64,000 nucleotides of DNA, taken from positions 1,054,001 through 1,118,000 of the forward strand of contig CAVTIR010000013.1 in NCBI GenBank assembly GCA_963734665.1, read 5' to 3'. The translations under genes and the position numbers were made by a program. Below the pieces are notes generated by a model. That model made no database searches, had not been told where the DNA came from, and saw only the letters and a program-made list of their open reading frames with translations. Shown one piece after another: positions 32,217 to 41,438 of the stretch (position 1 is the first letter of the stretch; each line of letters opens with the position of its first letter). Source of the stretch: Trebonia sp963734665. Its GTDB lineage: Bacteria; Actinomycetota; Actinomycetes; Streptosporangiales; Streptosporangiaceae.

Positions 32217-33824
32217 ATGGCAACGTCGCCGGGCCGGGAGAGAGCGCCGCGGATAGCGGCGCTGCGGGGCGGGCGCTCCGGTGACGGTGCCCTGCGACTG
32301 CCGCATGAGATGCTCGCCGGCATCGTCAGCACCGCACCGGTCGGGATCGCGGTCTTCGAGGACGGCCGCGGCTGCGTGTACGTCAACGGCTACGGCCGCC
32401 GCCTCCTCGGTGCCAGGAGCCGCGAGGAGGCGGCCCGGGCGGTCGGCTCCGCCGGCCGGTCGCCCGGTGAGCTCGGCCACCGCTGGCCGGGCCTCGAATT
32501 CCGGGAGGTCCTCATCGAGGCCGTCGTCGGGCAGCGCATCATCACGTTCGCCCGCGCCGTGCCCCAGCTGCGGCCCGAGCACCGCATGCAGGGGCTGAGC
32601 TGGGCCGTCGCCGACATGGCGGAGTCGGGCTCGCTGGTCGAGACGCTGGACGCCATCGCCTGCGAGGTGAAGGACAACCTGCACCTGGCGGCCGCCAACA
32701 TCGTGCTGCACGGCGACGCCGACGCCGGGTACGAGGACGTACTCGGCGGCGCGGGTTTCAGCGGGACGTCGGCCGAGCGGTTCGCCGGCATGCGGAGCTG
32801 TGACGCCCTCGGCGCGGAGTTCAAGCACCGGGAGGCCCTGCGCGCGCGCCGTCTTGTCGTGGTGCCGCACCGCTACGAGGCGGTGATGCGCGACCCCCGC
32901 TGGGCGCCGGCGCACGAAGTGCTCGACACCGTGCACTGGGACGGGTTCGCCGCGGCGCCGCTTGAGGCCAGGGGCCGCGTGGTCGGGACGCTGAGCGCCT
33001 TCTACCCGTCGGGCCTGACGCCGGCGGCCCAGGCCGAGGTCGAGCGCCTCGCGGCGGTCGCCGACCAAGCGGCGATCGCGGTGGACAACGCCGGGCTGCT
33101 GGCGAAGACGCGCCGGTGGGCGGTCGCCCAGGAGCGCAACCGCCTTGGCAGGGAGCTGCACGACGCCATCGTGCAGGACGTCTTCTCCCTGGCCGTCCAC
33201 TCGCGGACGATCCAGGTGAGCGCCGAGACCGGCGGTCCTGTCGACGTGGAGCGGATCCGGGCGGGCGCCGCCGAGCTGATCGAGCTGTCCCGCTCGGCCC
33301 TGACCGCCTTGCGGGCCCTCATCTTCGAACTGCGGCCGCCCGCGCTGCAGGACCACTCCCTGATCGAGGCGGTGCGCGCCTACGCCGCCTCCATGACCGG
33401 CAGGAGCGGCGTGCCGATCACGGTGCTCGACGAGCGGGCCGACACCGCTCTGCCCGAAGTGGCGAGCGACAACATCTACCGGGTGGTGCAGGAGGCGCTG
33501 CACAACGTCGTGCGGCATGCCGAGGCGAGCAAGGTCACGGTCAGCTTCCGCGACGGAGACGGCGGGTGTGCACCGGGACCGGATGCCGAGGTGGTGGTCG
33601 AGATCGCCGATGACGGCAGCGGGTTCGACCCTGGGCTGGTCGGCGACGGCCACCTCGGGCTGATCACCATGCGGGAGCGGGCGGAGGACCTCGGCGGCCG
33701 CCTGGAAGTGCGGACCCGGCAGGGGAACGGCACCCGCGTGATCCTGCGCGTGCCAAGCTCTCAGCTCCGCGGCGACCCGTCACCGGGTCTTGACCCATCA
33801 TCAGGGATTGGACAGCAGGGGTGA
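32217..33824 (+). CDS. Sensor histidine kinase (PAS-like, GAF, HisKA_3, HATPase)
   Basis: A 535-aa soluble kinase. A PAS-like head (MLAGIVSTAPVGIAVFEDGR) is followed by a GAF domain at about residues 135-290 (DTVHWDGFAAAPLEARGRVV), the HisKA_3 dimerisation box AQERNRLGRELHDAIVQDVF with the phospho-accepting His, and an ATPase domain (SDNIYRVVQEALHNVVRHAE, EIADDGSGFDP, GHLGLITMRERAEDLGG). There is no transmembrane segment, so it senses an intracellular signal, possibly redox or a ligand through GAF. It overlaps the next gene by 4 bp (GTGA), so kinase and regulator are translationally coupled. The preceding Rieske gene ends 56 bp upstream and may belong to its operon or regulon. Confidence 0.9.
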   Translation: MATSPGRERAPRIAALRGGRSGDGALRLPHEMLAGIVSTAPVGIAVFEDGRGCVYVNGYGRRLLGARSREEAARAVGSAGRSPGELGHRWPGLEFREVLIEAVVGQRIITFARAVPQLRPEHRMQGLSWAVADMAESGSLVETLDAIACEVKDNLHLAAANIVLHGDADAGYEDVLGGAGFSGTSAERFAGMRSCDALGAEFKHREALRARRLVVVPHRYEAVMRDPRWAPAHEVLDTVHWDGFAAAPLEARGRVVGTLSAFYPSGLTPAAQAEVERLAAVADQAAIAVDNAGLLAKTRRWAVAQERNRLGRELHDAIVQDVFSLAVHSRTIQVSAETGGPVDVERIRAGAAELIELSRSALTALRALIFELRPPALQDHSLIEAVRAYAASMTGRSGVPITVLDERADTALPEVASDNIYRVVQEALHNVVRHAEASKVTVSFRDGDGGCAPGPDAEVVVEIADDGSGFDPGLVGDGHLGLITMRERAEDLGGRLEVRTRQGNGTRVILRVPSSQLRGDPSPGLDPSSGIGQQG

Positions 33825-34882
33825 CAACGATGCCGATCACGCTGTTCCTCGTTGACGACCACGACGTGGTACGCCGCGGCCTGCGGGCGTACGTCGAGGT
33901 ACTGCCCGAGATGGAAGTCGTCGGCGAGGCCTCGGACGGCGAGCAGGCCGTCGCCCGCATCGACGCCCTCGCCGCGGCCGGCACCGAGCCCGCCGTGGTG
34001 CTCATGGACCTGGTGCTGCCCGGCATGGACGGCGTTGAGACCACGGCGGAGCTGCTCCGCCGTCATCCCGGGCTCCGGGTGCTCGTCCTCACCAGCTTCG
34101 GCGGCCAGCAGCGGGTGCAGATGGCCCTGGCCGCCGGGGCGGTCGGCTACCTGCTCAAGAGCGCCGACGTGGACGAGGTCGCCGACGCGATCCTCGCGGT
34201 AGCCCGCGGCGAGGTTCACCTGGACGCGGAGGCGGCCAAGTACCTGATGGAGGAGCAGGCCGGCATCCGCGCGCTCACGCCTCGCGAGCTTGAGGTGCTC
34301 GGGCTGCTGGCGGAGGGCTGCTCCAACCAGGAGATCGCCCGCAGGCTCGCGATCACGGAGCGGACGGCGCGGACCCATGTGAGCAACCTGCTGGGCAAGC
34401 TGCACCTGGGGTCGAGAACCCAGGCGGCGCTGCTCGCCCAACAGGAGGGTCTTCATCCCCCGGACCGATCGTGGCGGAGAGGGCTGATCCCCGACCCGCG
34501 CGGCAGCTATTCCCTGCCACGCGTGCCGTCCGAATTCCTGACGTCCCGCCGGGTCGTCGCTGCTGACCGTGATTCGTTCGGCTTATCCCTGTTAGCCCGG
34601 CTGGCAGATCATCGGCCAATTCAACCGGGGCATGATGGCGCGCCGGGCGATGATGACGGCCGCCAAGGACCGCACCGAGCTTTACGACATCCGGCCGCCG
34701 GAACCCGTCGCGGCCGGTGTCGCAGCTCAGCGGCGGCAACCGCAGGCACCAGGCCGCTTGTTGCTGTTATCCGCACACAGACGGAGCGGGTGAAAGATCG
34801 TGGATCGCTGGTGACGCTAGGGCGACACTCGCGATCCAAGATCTTTTCCGGCTCCTTCTTAAGGCTGGCTGGAACCAGGTAA
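33821..34882 (+). CDS. NarL/FixJ-type response regulator with an abnormal C-terminal read-through
   Basis: The receiver domain (LFLVDDHDVVRRGLRAYVEV, VVLMDLVLPGMDG with the phospho-Asp, VLVLTSFGG, GYLLKSADVDE) and LuxR helix-turn-helix (LTPRELEVLGLLAEGCSNQE, ERTARTHVSNLLGKLHLGSR) are normal and end near residue 212. Such proteins usually stop there; this frame continues for 140 more residues of Arg/Gly-rich text to 34882. Part of that extension overlaps a relic of a sugar-ABC ATPase in another frame. It therefore looks like loss of the original stop by a deletion. Start GTG 33821 overlaps the kinase stop; ATG 33830 is possible. Confidence 0.85.
   Translation: MTTMPITLFLVDDHDVVRRGLRAYVEVLPEMEVVGEASDGEQAVARIDALAAAGTEPAVVLMDLVLPGMDGVETTAELLRRHPGLRVLVLTSFGGQQRVQMALAAGAVGYLLKSADVDEVADAILAVARGEVHLDAEAAKYLMEEQAGIRALTPRELEVLGLLAEGCSNQEIARRLAITERTARTHVSNLLGKLHLGSRTQAALLAQQEGLHPPDRSWRRGLIPDPRGSYSLPRVPSEFLTSRRVVAADRDSFGLSLLARLADHRPIQPGHDGAPGDDDGRQGPHRALRHPAAGTRRGRCRSSAAATAGTRPLVAVIRTQTERVKDRGSLVTLGRHSRSKIFSGSFLRLAGTR
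34590..34760 (+). pseudogene. Sugar ABC transporter ATPase fragment
   Basis: In a plus-strand frame distinct from the response-regulator extension, WQIIGQFNRGMMARRAMMTA then DRTELYDIRPPEPVAAGVAA can be read, and after a one-base shift (frame of 34717) QLSGGNRRHQA. This resembles the second ATPase half of RbsA/MglA-type sugar importers ahead of the signature LSGGNQQK. It is a short decayed fragment. Confidence 0.4.
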
Positions 34883-34935
34883 ACCGCCGGCGGTGCAGGC
34901 GCTGTGCGCTCGCTGTGGCGGTGATGTGGAGACGC

Positions 34936-36316
34936 TCAGGCGCGGGGCAGGGTGAGCGTGAGGCGCGTTCCGTCGCCCGGCTGGCTGGCGGCGGTGAGCG
35001 TGCCGCCGTGCGCCCGCGCCAGCTCAGCCGCGATGGCGAGGCCGATTCCGCTGCCGGACGTCTGGGCGGCCGCCTGGCCGCGCCAAAAGCGGTCGAAGAT
35101 GCGCGGCAGCTCGTCGGCTGGGATGCCGACGCCGCTGTCCGCGACCTCAAGCACCGCGTCGCGGCCGTCCTGCCAGGTGCGGATCGTGACGGTGCCGCCG
35201 GCCGGCGTGAATTTGAGCGCGTTGCCGAGGAGGTTGGTGACCACCTGGTGCATCCACCGTTCATCGGCGAGAACCGGCGCCCGGGCCAGCTCACGGTCCA
35301 GCGTGACCTCCGCCGCCTCGAACCTCCGGGCCAGGCTGTCAGCCGCGGCCGCCGCGATCTCCGCGAGGTCGCGGCGCTCGCGCGCCAACTGGAGGACGGC
35401 GGCATCGGCAGCGGCCATCGTCTGCAGGTCGTCGACCATCCGGGCCAGCCGCAGCACCTCGTCGCGCAGCGATCCGAGCTCTTCAGGAGTCGGCTCGGTG
35501 ACGCCGTCAAGCAGGGCTTCGTGCCCGGCCTGGAGCACGGCGACCGGCGTGCGCAGCTCGTGGGCGACGCTTGCGACCAGGTCCCGGCGGATCTTGTCCT
35601 CGTGGTCGAGCGTATCCGCCATGTTGTCGAACGCGGCGGCGAGTTCCCGGAGCTCGCCAGGTGCCTTGATCTCGCCCGCGCGCGAGGAGCGGTCGCCGCT
35701 GGCCATCGCACGGGTCACGGAAACCAGCCGGGCGACGGGACGGGTGATCCGCCGGGACACACCGAGGCCGGTGGCGAGCGCGAGCAGGGCAGCAACCCCG
35801 GCGGCCCCGGCGATGGCCCGCAGCAGCGCGGCCCGCAGGACTCCGTCGGCGGCACCGAGTCCGGACGCGGTCAGGCCGACAAGCACCGAGCCCACCTGTT
35901 TCCCCCGGACAAGCACGGGCGCGCTGGCCGTGGGGCCCGTCACCGACGCGAAGCCGCTGGTGGCCGTCACGGTGTGGCCGACCGCGTCACGCACCTGAAA
36001 CTGCACGCCGGTTTGCTCGGCCAGGTCAACCGCTGAGGCGAAGTTGGCACCCGCCCAGCTGCCGCTCTGCTCCCATGAACTGGCGGCCGCCACCGCGAAC
36101 GCGCTGGCCAGCTCGCTCCGCTGCCGGTTCGCCAGCGAGGAGACGTCGACGGCGGAAAAGACCGCAGTGAGGACCGCGATCAGCGCGACCGCCGCAAGCG
36201 CCACGCCGACGAACGCGAGGGCCAGCCGCAGCCCGAGCGTGTTGCCATGATGACCGCCGTCGGCGGCGCGCGGATCAGACGCGCCAGGACGGGCGGGCTC
36301 GGGCTGCCGCGGGGTA

Positions 36317-36324
<8 letters not shown>
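34936..36324 (-). CDS. HAMP-domain sensor histidine kinase (BaeS/PhoR-like)
   Basis: A 462-aa membrane kinase. TM1 is at about residues 30-55 (LALAFVGVALAAVALIAVLT), an extracytoplasmic sensor loop of about 100 residues follows, and TM2 contains IAGAAGVAALLALATGLGVS. A HAMP linker follows (RRITRPVARLVSVTRAMASG), then HisKA with VASVAHELRTPVAVLQAGHE and HATPase_c with NLLGNALKFTPAGG, EVADSGVGIP and GSGIGLAIAAELARAHGG. ATG 36324 overlaps the last bases of the response-regulator gene upstream by 8 bp, so the two are coupled. The signal is unknown; cell-envelope or antibiotic stress is common for this class. Confidence 0.9.
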
Positions 36325-37015
<691 letters not shown>

Positions 37016-37147
37016 CGCGCCTCCCCTCGCCGCCGCGCAGCACACCTCCACACCATCACCATGACAACTACACCAGGCAGGCACTCATCCGAGGTGCACT
37101 GGGACAGCACAGCGATACCACTAGCACCGCAGCATAAGGGAGGGCTG

Positions 37148-37285
37148 ATGACGGGAAGCGACCTGATCGTGCTCGCGCCATGGATCATCTTCGCCATGTG
37201 CCTGCTGGTGCTGTGCACCCGCCTGCTCCTGGCGCGCCGGTCCGCTCCGCGGCCGCGGTCCGCCCGGCGCAGGCACGGCGACTAA
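37148..37285 (+). CDS. Small single-pass membrane protein, 45 aa
   Basis: ATG 37148 has AAGGGAGGG 4 nt upstream. MTGSDLIVLAPWIIFAMCLL then VLCTRLLLARR is one hydrophobic helix followed by a basic Arg/Pro tail, so an inner-membrane protein with the C-terminus inside is likely. It is 18 bp upstream of the DksA-type gene and divergent from the OmpR regulator. No family is recognised. Confidence 0.6.
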   Translation: MTGSDLIVLAPWIIFAMCLLVLCTRLLLARRSAPRPRSARRRHGD

Positions 37286-37303
37286 CCCAGCGTAGGAGCG
37301 CAA

Positions 37304-37702
37304 ATGCGAGGAGAAGACGACGACGGAAGGTCCGCCCCGCGCTGGCGGGCCATCCTCGAGGCGCGATGGCGGATCCGGCTGCAGGAGGTCACGGAGCTGT
37401 CCATTGCGTACCACACGGCCGCCTCCGGCGACATCGAGGACAGGCAGGCCCGTCGTCTGCTCTGCCGCACCGTCGCCGCGCGGCAGCGGCTGGCCGACAC
37501 CGAGGACGCGCTCGGCCGGCTGGCGGCCGGGGCCTTCGGACGGTGCGAGCAATGCGGGGCCTCGATCCCTGACGTGCTGCTCGCCGCCGCCCCCGAGTCC
37601 CGTTACTGCGCCCGCTGCGCTCGTGCCGCTGCAGACCCTCTTGCGACGGGCACTGAGACAGCGGGCACTGAGACAGCGGGCAGTGCAGCCGGGCGCCGAT
37701 GA
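37304..37702 (+). CDS. TraR/DksA-type zinc-finger protein
   Basis: A 132-aa protein with a helical hairpin and one C4 zinc finger: RCEQCGASIPDVLLAAAPES then RYCARCAR gives C-x2-C...C-x2-C. The region DTEDALGRLAAGAFGRCEQC is the standard DksA/TraR approach to the finger. DksA relatives bind in the RNA-polymerase secondary channel; actinobacterial members are often short and linked to stress genes. The tail carries a repeated GTETA, encoded by a direct DNA repeat. Its stop overlaps the DedA start by 4 bp (ATGA), implying coupling. Confidence 0.8.
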   Translation: MRGEDDDGRSAPRWRAILEARWRIRLQEVTELSIAYHTAASGDIEDRQARRLLCRTVAARQRLADTEDALGRLAAGAFGRCEQCGASIPDVLLAAAPESRYCARCARAAADPLATGTETAGTETAGSAAGRR

Positions 37703-39366
37703 GCGCGCTCGGCAGCCTCCAGGTCGGCTCGCTGCTCGCTTACCTGATCGCTTTTGTCATCCCGGCACTCAACGCGGTCTTCCCCGTACTGCCGGGTGAG
37801 TCCGCGGTCATCGCCCTCGGCGTCGCGACCGCGGGGAGCACGGACCCGCGCATAGCGCTCCTCGTCGCCTGCGCGGCGGGGGGCGCCTTCGTCGGTGACA
37901 ACCTCTGCTATCTCCTCGGCCGCCGCTTCGGTCCCGCCACGGCGCGCAGGTTCTTCGCCACGCCGAAAGGCATAAAGGCACGTGCGTGGGCGGAGCGGTC
38001 GCTCGAGCGGTTCGGCCCGCAGCTCATCGTGGTCTGCCGCTTCATCCCCGGCGGCCGCACCGCGGTAACCCTCACCTGCGGGCTAACTGGGTATCCGCGC
38101 CGGCGCTTCGCCGCCGCGACCGCGGTGGCCGCCGTCATCTGGGCGCTCTACGCGTTCTTCATCGGCCGCATCGGCGGCCAGGCCTTCGAGGACAACCCGT
38201 GGGCCGGGCTCGTGATCGCCTTCGCCGCCTCGGTCGCCATCAGCGCCGTGATCGAGGTCATCCGCCGCCTGCGAGCACGCTGGCGCAGGCGCGCGGAGGC
38301 GAGCGGGGAATTACTGTGTCACGCCGGACAGGTTGAGCCCGATCACCCCAGCCAGGATCAGGGCGATCGAGACGAGCTTCATGGTCGAGACCGCGTCGCC
38401 CAGGAAGATCATGCCGACCGTCGCCGCCCCCGCGGCGCCGATCCCGGTCCATACCGCGTAGGCGGGGCCGACGTCCAGCTCGCGCAGCGCGACCATCAGC
38501 AGCCCGAAGCTGGTCAGCGCAGATACCGCGAAGCCCACCGTGGGCCACAGGGCCCGCAGGCCGTCGCTCAGCTTCAGGCACACGGCAAAAGCGGTCTCGA
38601 ACAGTCCGGCGGCAACAAGCGCCACCCATGGCATCGCGTCACCTCGCGTCTAGATGTTCCCTGCTGGCTCTCCAGTAATGGCGTGCGGGTGCGGAGGCGC
38701 CATGTGCGGGTGGTGCAGCCCAGATGGAGACCGTCTCCATCGGGTCTCCACATGGCATCGACCGCCCCTGCACACCCGTCGCCGAACCTGGATGCGGTGA
38801 ACAACGGAGAAGGGAAGGGAAGGCGCAATGCTAGGAGGCAAGGTGCTGTTGGATCCGGTCAGTGCCGCGTGGAACACCGTCGCGCGCTTCGACGACTACG
38901 AGAGCGCGCAGCGGGCAGTCGACCGGCTCTCCGACGACGGCTTCCCGGTCGAGAAGCTCGACGTTGTCGGATCCGACCTGCGGCTCATCGAACGGGTGAC
39001 GGGCCGGCTCACCAGGGGCCGCGCCGCCGGCGCGGGCGCCCTGAGCGGTCTGTGGGTGGGCCTGCTGTTCGGGATACTGCTCGGGCTGTTCACCTCGGGG
39101 CACTCGTTCCTCGCGGTCGCCGTGACCGGAGCGGCCCTCGGTGTGCTCGGGGGAGCCGTCTTCGGGTACGTGACCCACGCAAGTACCAAGGGCCAGCGCG
39201 ACTTCAGCTCCGTGCGCCAGCTGGTCGCGACCCACTACGACCTGATCGCCCGCGAGGGCACCGTCCACCGCGCCCAGTCCATGCTCAGCGAGGCAGGGCT
39301 GTCGCCGCAGCAGGACGCGGCCCGCTGACACCCTGGGCCGGGCAGGCGGGCGGAAGCCAGTGTTGA
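37699..39366 (+). CDS. DedA-family membrane protein with read-through into neighbouring genes
   Basis: Residues about 1-205 are a DedA/SNARE-associated protein: IPALNAVFPVLPGESAVIAL, GAFVGDNLCYLLGRRFG, RFGPQLIVVCRFIPGGRTAV and LTCGLTGYPRRRFAA, with several membrane helices. DedA proteins are undecaprenyl-phosphate or phospholipid flippases of the cytoplasmic membrane. From about 38310 the frame has no further domain text. It runs antisense through the SMR gene and out of frame through the stress-protein gene to a stop at 39366. A stop is available in another frame at 38336, so a frameshift near 38300, real or a sequencing error, is likely. The true product is probably about 210 aa. Confidence 0.75.
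   Translation: MSALGSLQVGSLLAYLIAFVIPALNAVFPVLPGESAVIALGVATAGSTDPRIALLVACAAGGAFVGDNLCYLLGRRFGPATARRFFATPKGIKARAWAERSLERFGPQLIVVCRFIPGGRTAVTLTCGLTGYPRRRFAAATAVAAVIWALYAFFIGRIGGQAFEDNPWAGLVIAFAASVAISAVIEVIRRLRARWRRRAEASGELLCHAGQVEPDHPSQDQGDRDELHGRDRVAQEDHADRRRPRGADPGPYRVGGADVQLAQRDHQQPEAGQRRYREAHRGPQGPQAVAQLQAHGKSGLEQSGGNKRHPWHRVTSRLDVPCWLSSNGVRVRRRHVRVVQPRWRPSPSGLHMASTAPAHPSPNLDAVNNGEGKGRRNARRQGAVGSGQCRVEHRRALRRLRERAAGSRPALRRRLPGREARRCRIRPAAHRTGDGPAHQGPRRRRGRPERSVGGPAVRDTARAVHLGALVPRGRRDRSGPRCARGSRLRVRDPRKYQGPARLQLRAPAGRDPLRPDRPRGHRPPRPVHAQRGRAVAAAGRGPLTPWAGQAGGSQC
38311..38634 (-). CDS. SMR-family exporter (SugE/Gdx-like)
   Basis: A 107-aa four-helix transporter: MPWVALVAAGLFETAFAVCL with the conserved membrane Glu, then VALRELDVGPAYAVWTGIGA and IFLGDAVSTMKLVSIALILA. 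The A-Y-A-V-W-T-G-I-G-A block is that of the Gdx/SugE subgroup, whose characterised members export guanidinium, rather than the EmrE multidrug subgroup. No guanidine riboswitch was recognised upstream; instead a 19-bp palindrome lies about 90 bp before the start. The 3' end lies opposite the DedA frame. Confidence 0.85.
   Translation of the reverse strand: MPWVALVAAGLFETAFAVCLKLSDGLRALWPTVGFAVSALTSFGLLMVALRELDVGPAYAVWTGIGAAGAATVGMIFLGDAVSTMKLVSIALILAGVIGLNLSGVTQ
38723..38741. promoter_or_regulatory. 19-bp palindrome GATGGAGAC-C-GTCTCCATC between SMR and stress-protein genes
   Basis: The arms GATGGAGAC and GTCTCCATC are perfect complements around a single C. A second half-site (GGGTCTCCA) follows at about 38742. 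The site lies between the divergent SMR (start 38634) and stress-protein (start 38828) genes and could control either. Confidence 0.5.
38828..39328 (+). CDS. General stress protein (GSP17M/YflT-like) with two membrane helices
   Basis: A 166-aa protein. The N-terminal domain WNTVARFDDYESAQRAVDRL, SDDGFPVEKLDVVGSDLRLI is the general-stress-protein fold found in actinobacterial YflT/GsmA-like proteins. The Gly/Leu-rich centre (GLWVGLLFGILLGLFTSGHS, FLAVAVTGAALGVLGGAVFG) forms a membrane hairpin. The end RQLVATHYDLIAREGTVHRA resembles the matching C-terminal strand and helix. The biochemical role is not known. It is likely expressed in envelope or osmotic stress by analogy. Confidence 0.75.
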   Translation: MLGGKVLLDPVSAAWNTVARFDDYESAQRAVDRLSDDGFPVEKLDVVGSDLRLIERVTGRLTRGRAAGAGALSGLWVGLLFGILLGLFTSGHSFLAVAVTGAALGVLGGAVFGYVTHASTKGQRDFSSVRQLVATHYDLIAREGTVHRAQSMLSEAGLSPQQDAAR

Positions 39367-39390
39367 GCGTTCCGATCGGTCACCGACCGG

Positions 39391-39640
39391 GTGCACGGCC
39401 AGCGGTTCGTGCTGCGCGACGGCGGCCGCCTGCTGGCCACCCCGCTGCTGCTCGCCCTGCTGGTCGTCGAGACCACCGGCGTCATCTTCGCCGTCGACTC
39501 GATCCCGGCGATCCTCGCGGTGACCACCGACCCCTTAGTGGTGTACACGTCCAACGTGTTCGCGCTGCTCGGCATGCGCGCGCTGTACTTCCTGCTCGCC
39601 GGGGCGGCAGGCAGGCTCCGCTACCCTGCTCGCCCGCGAA
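39391..39640 (+). pseudogene. TerC-family membrane protein fragment
   Basis: The plus-strand frame has FVLRDGGRLLATPLLLALLV, VETTGVIFAVDSIPAILAVT and VVYTSNVFALLGMRALYFLL: the central, acidic-residue-bearing helices of TerC/Alx proteins (usual text FAVDSIPA.FA.T.DPF.V.T.N.FA.LGLRALYF). Both the N-terminal third and the C-terminal helices are absent, and the frame runs into unrelated sequence. It is a relic lying between the stress gene and convergent glpD. Confidence 0.7.
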
Positions 39641-39723
39641 CCGGCCCCGCTGGCCACAGTCCTGAGGGAACACTGGGACGGTTCCGCGGGGGCGCGTGGC
39701 CGGACGGGCGGCGGTGTTCGGCG

Positions 39724-41412
39724 CTAGATCGGGGATTCCAGGCGGGCGGCCTCGGCTGAGTCGTCGTCTGGCTTGGTCTGGGACTCGCGTTCGGCGGCGA
39801 CGCGGGCGAGGTAGCGGTCGACCTCGCGCTTCTTGTCCTCGTCGGTCCAGCCGAGCAGGTCGGCGATCAGGTCGGCGACTTCCGGTGCCGCGGCCACACC
39901 GCGGTCCCATGCCTCGATCGAGATCCTCGTGCGGCGGGTGAGCACGTCCTCCAGGTGCATGGCGCCCTCGTGGGTCACCGCGTACCTGGCCTCGACCGCT
40001 AGGTAGTCGTCCGCGCCGGGGAGTGGCCGCGCGAGCGACGGGTCGGCGCGAATCAAGTCAAGAAGCTCGTTGACGCAGGCGCCGTAGCGGTTGAGCAGGT
40101 GCTCAACGCGGGCGACGTGGATGCCGGATGTCACCGCGAGGGCCCGGCGCTGATTCCACATTGGGCGGTACCCGTCGGCGCCGACCAGCGGGATCTCGGC
40201 CGTGCACGAGTCGGGGATCCTGGCGTCCATCGTGCGGACGGCCTCGTCCACCGCGTCGGCGGCCATCACCCGGTAGGTGGTGAACTTCCCGCCAGCGACC
40301 ACGACGAGGCCGGGCACCGGGTGCCCGACGACGTGCTCGCGGGAGAGCTTGGAGGTGGACTCCTCCTCCCCGGAGAGCAACGGGCGCAGGCCGGCGTAGA
40401 CGCCTTCGACGTCCTCGCGGGTGAGCGGCGAGTTGATCACGGAGTTTATGTGCTCAAGCAGGTAGTCGATGTCCTGCGCGCTTGCCGCCGGGTGATCCTT
40501 CGCCAGGTTCCAGTCGGTGTCGGTGGTACCGATGATCCAGTGCCGCCCCCACGGGATGACGAACAGGACGCTCTTCTCGGTCCGCAGGATCAGGCCCGTG
40601 CTGGACGGCAGCCGGTCGCGGGGCACCACGAGGTGGATGCCCTTGGACGCGCGGACGTGGAACTGGCCGCGGGTGTCGGCCATCGCCTGCGTGTCGTCTG
40701 TCCACACGCCGGTGGCGTTGATGACCTGGCTGGCGCGGACCTCGAACTCCGCGCCGGTCTCCAGGTCGGCAACCCGGGCACCGGTGACCCGCTCGCCCTG
40801 GCGCAGGAAGCCGGTCACCTTCGCCCGGTTCGCCGCCATCGCGCCGAACGATGCCGCCGTCCGCACCACGGTCATCGTGAACCGGGCATCGTCCTCCTGG
40901 GCGTCCCAGTACTGGATGGCACCGGTAAGCGCGTCCTTGCGCAGGCACGGGGCCTCGCGCAGCGCTTGGCTGCGGCTCAGGTGCCGGTGGTGGTGCAGCC
41001 CGCGTGCGGTACCCGAGGTGTAGGCCAGCGCATCGTAGAGCGCTACCCCGGTCCCGGCGTAGGCGCGCTCCCACACCCGGTGCTGCAGCGGGTACAGGAA
41101 GGGCACCGGCCTCACCAGGTGCGGTGCGATCCGGTCGAGCAGCAGGCCGCGCTCGCGCAGTGCCTCCCTGACCAGGCCGAAGTCGAGCATCTCCAGGTAG
41201 CGGAGTCCGCCGTGGATGAGCTTGCTCGACCGGCTTGACGTGCCGCTCGCCCAGTCACGCTCCTCGACGATCGCGGTGGTCAGGCCGCGGGTGACCGCGT
41301 CAAGCGCGCTCCCCGCACCGACGACGCCACCGCCGACGACGAGTACGTCTAGCTCGTTCTCGGCCATCCGGGCGATCGCCTCGCGCCGCCCGGTCGGCGA
41401 TAGCGCCGTCAC
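39724..41412 (-). CDS. glpD: Aerobic glycerol-3-phosphate dehydrogenase (FAD-dependent)
   Basis: A 562-aa flavoenzyme that oxidises sn-glycerol 3-phosphate to dihydroxyacetone phosphate and passes electrons to quinone at the membrane. VLVVGGGVVGAGSALDAVTR is the FAD Rossmann motif; SGTSSRSSKLIHGGLRYLEM, IPWGRHWIIGTTDTDW and VVAGGKFTTYRVMAADAVDE are GlpD signatures. The C-terminal DAO_C cap is present. GTG 41412 has GGGAGAGG 6 nt upstream and is preferred over the longer open frame. It lies 26 bp downstream of glpK, so glpF-glpK-glpD probably form one operon. Confidence 0.95.
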   Translation of the reverse strand: MTALSPTGRREAIARMAENELDVLVVGGGVVGAGSALDAVTRGLTTAIVEERDWASGTSSRSSKLIHGGLRYLEMLDFGLVREALRERGLLLDRIAPHLVRPVPFLYPLQHRVWERAYAGTGVALYDALAYTSGTARGLHHHRHLSRSQALREAPCLRKDALTGAIQYWDAQEDDARFTMTVVRTAASFGAMAANRAKVTGFLRQGERVTGARVADLETGAEFEVRASQVINATGVWTDDTQAMADTRGQFHVRASKGIHLVVPRDRLPSSTGLILRTEKSVLFVIPWGRHWIIGTTDTDWNLAKDHPAASAQDIDYLLEHINSVINSPLTREDVEGVYAGLRPLLSGEEESTSKLSREHVVGHPVPGLVVVAGGKFTTYRVMAADAVDEAVRTMDARIPDSCTAEIPLVGADGYRPMWNQRRALAVTSGIHVARVEHLLNRYGACVNELLDLIRADPSLARPLPGADDYLAVEARYAVTHEGAMHLEDVLTRRTRISIEAWDRGVAAAPEVADLIADLLGWTDEDKKREVDRYLARVAAERESQTKPDDDSAEAARLESPI

Positions 41413-41438
41413 TGCAACCCTCTCCCTGTCGTCGCCGG

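Noticed and set aside
38635..38827. Guanidine riboswitch in front of the Gdx-like SMR gene
   Set aside because: None of the conserved guanidine-I, -II or -III sequence blocks could be found; the structure present is a DNA palindrome better explained as an operator.
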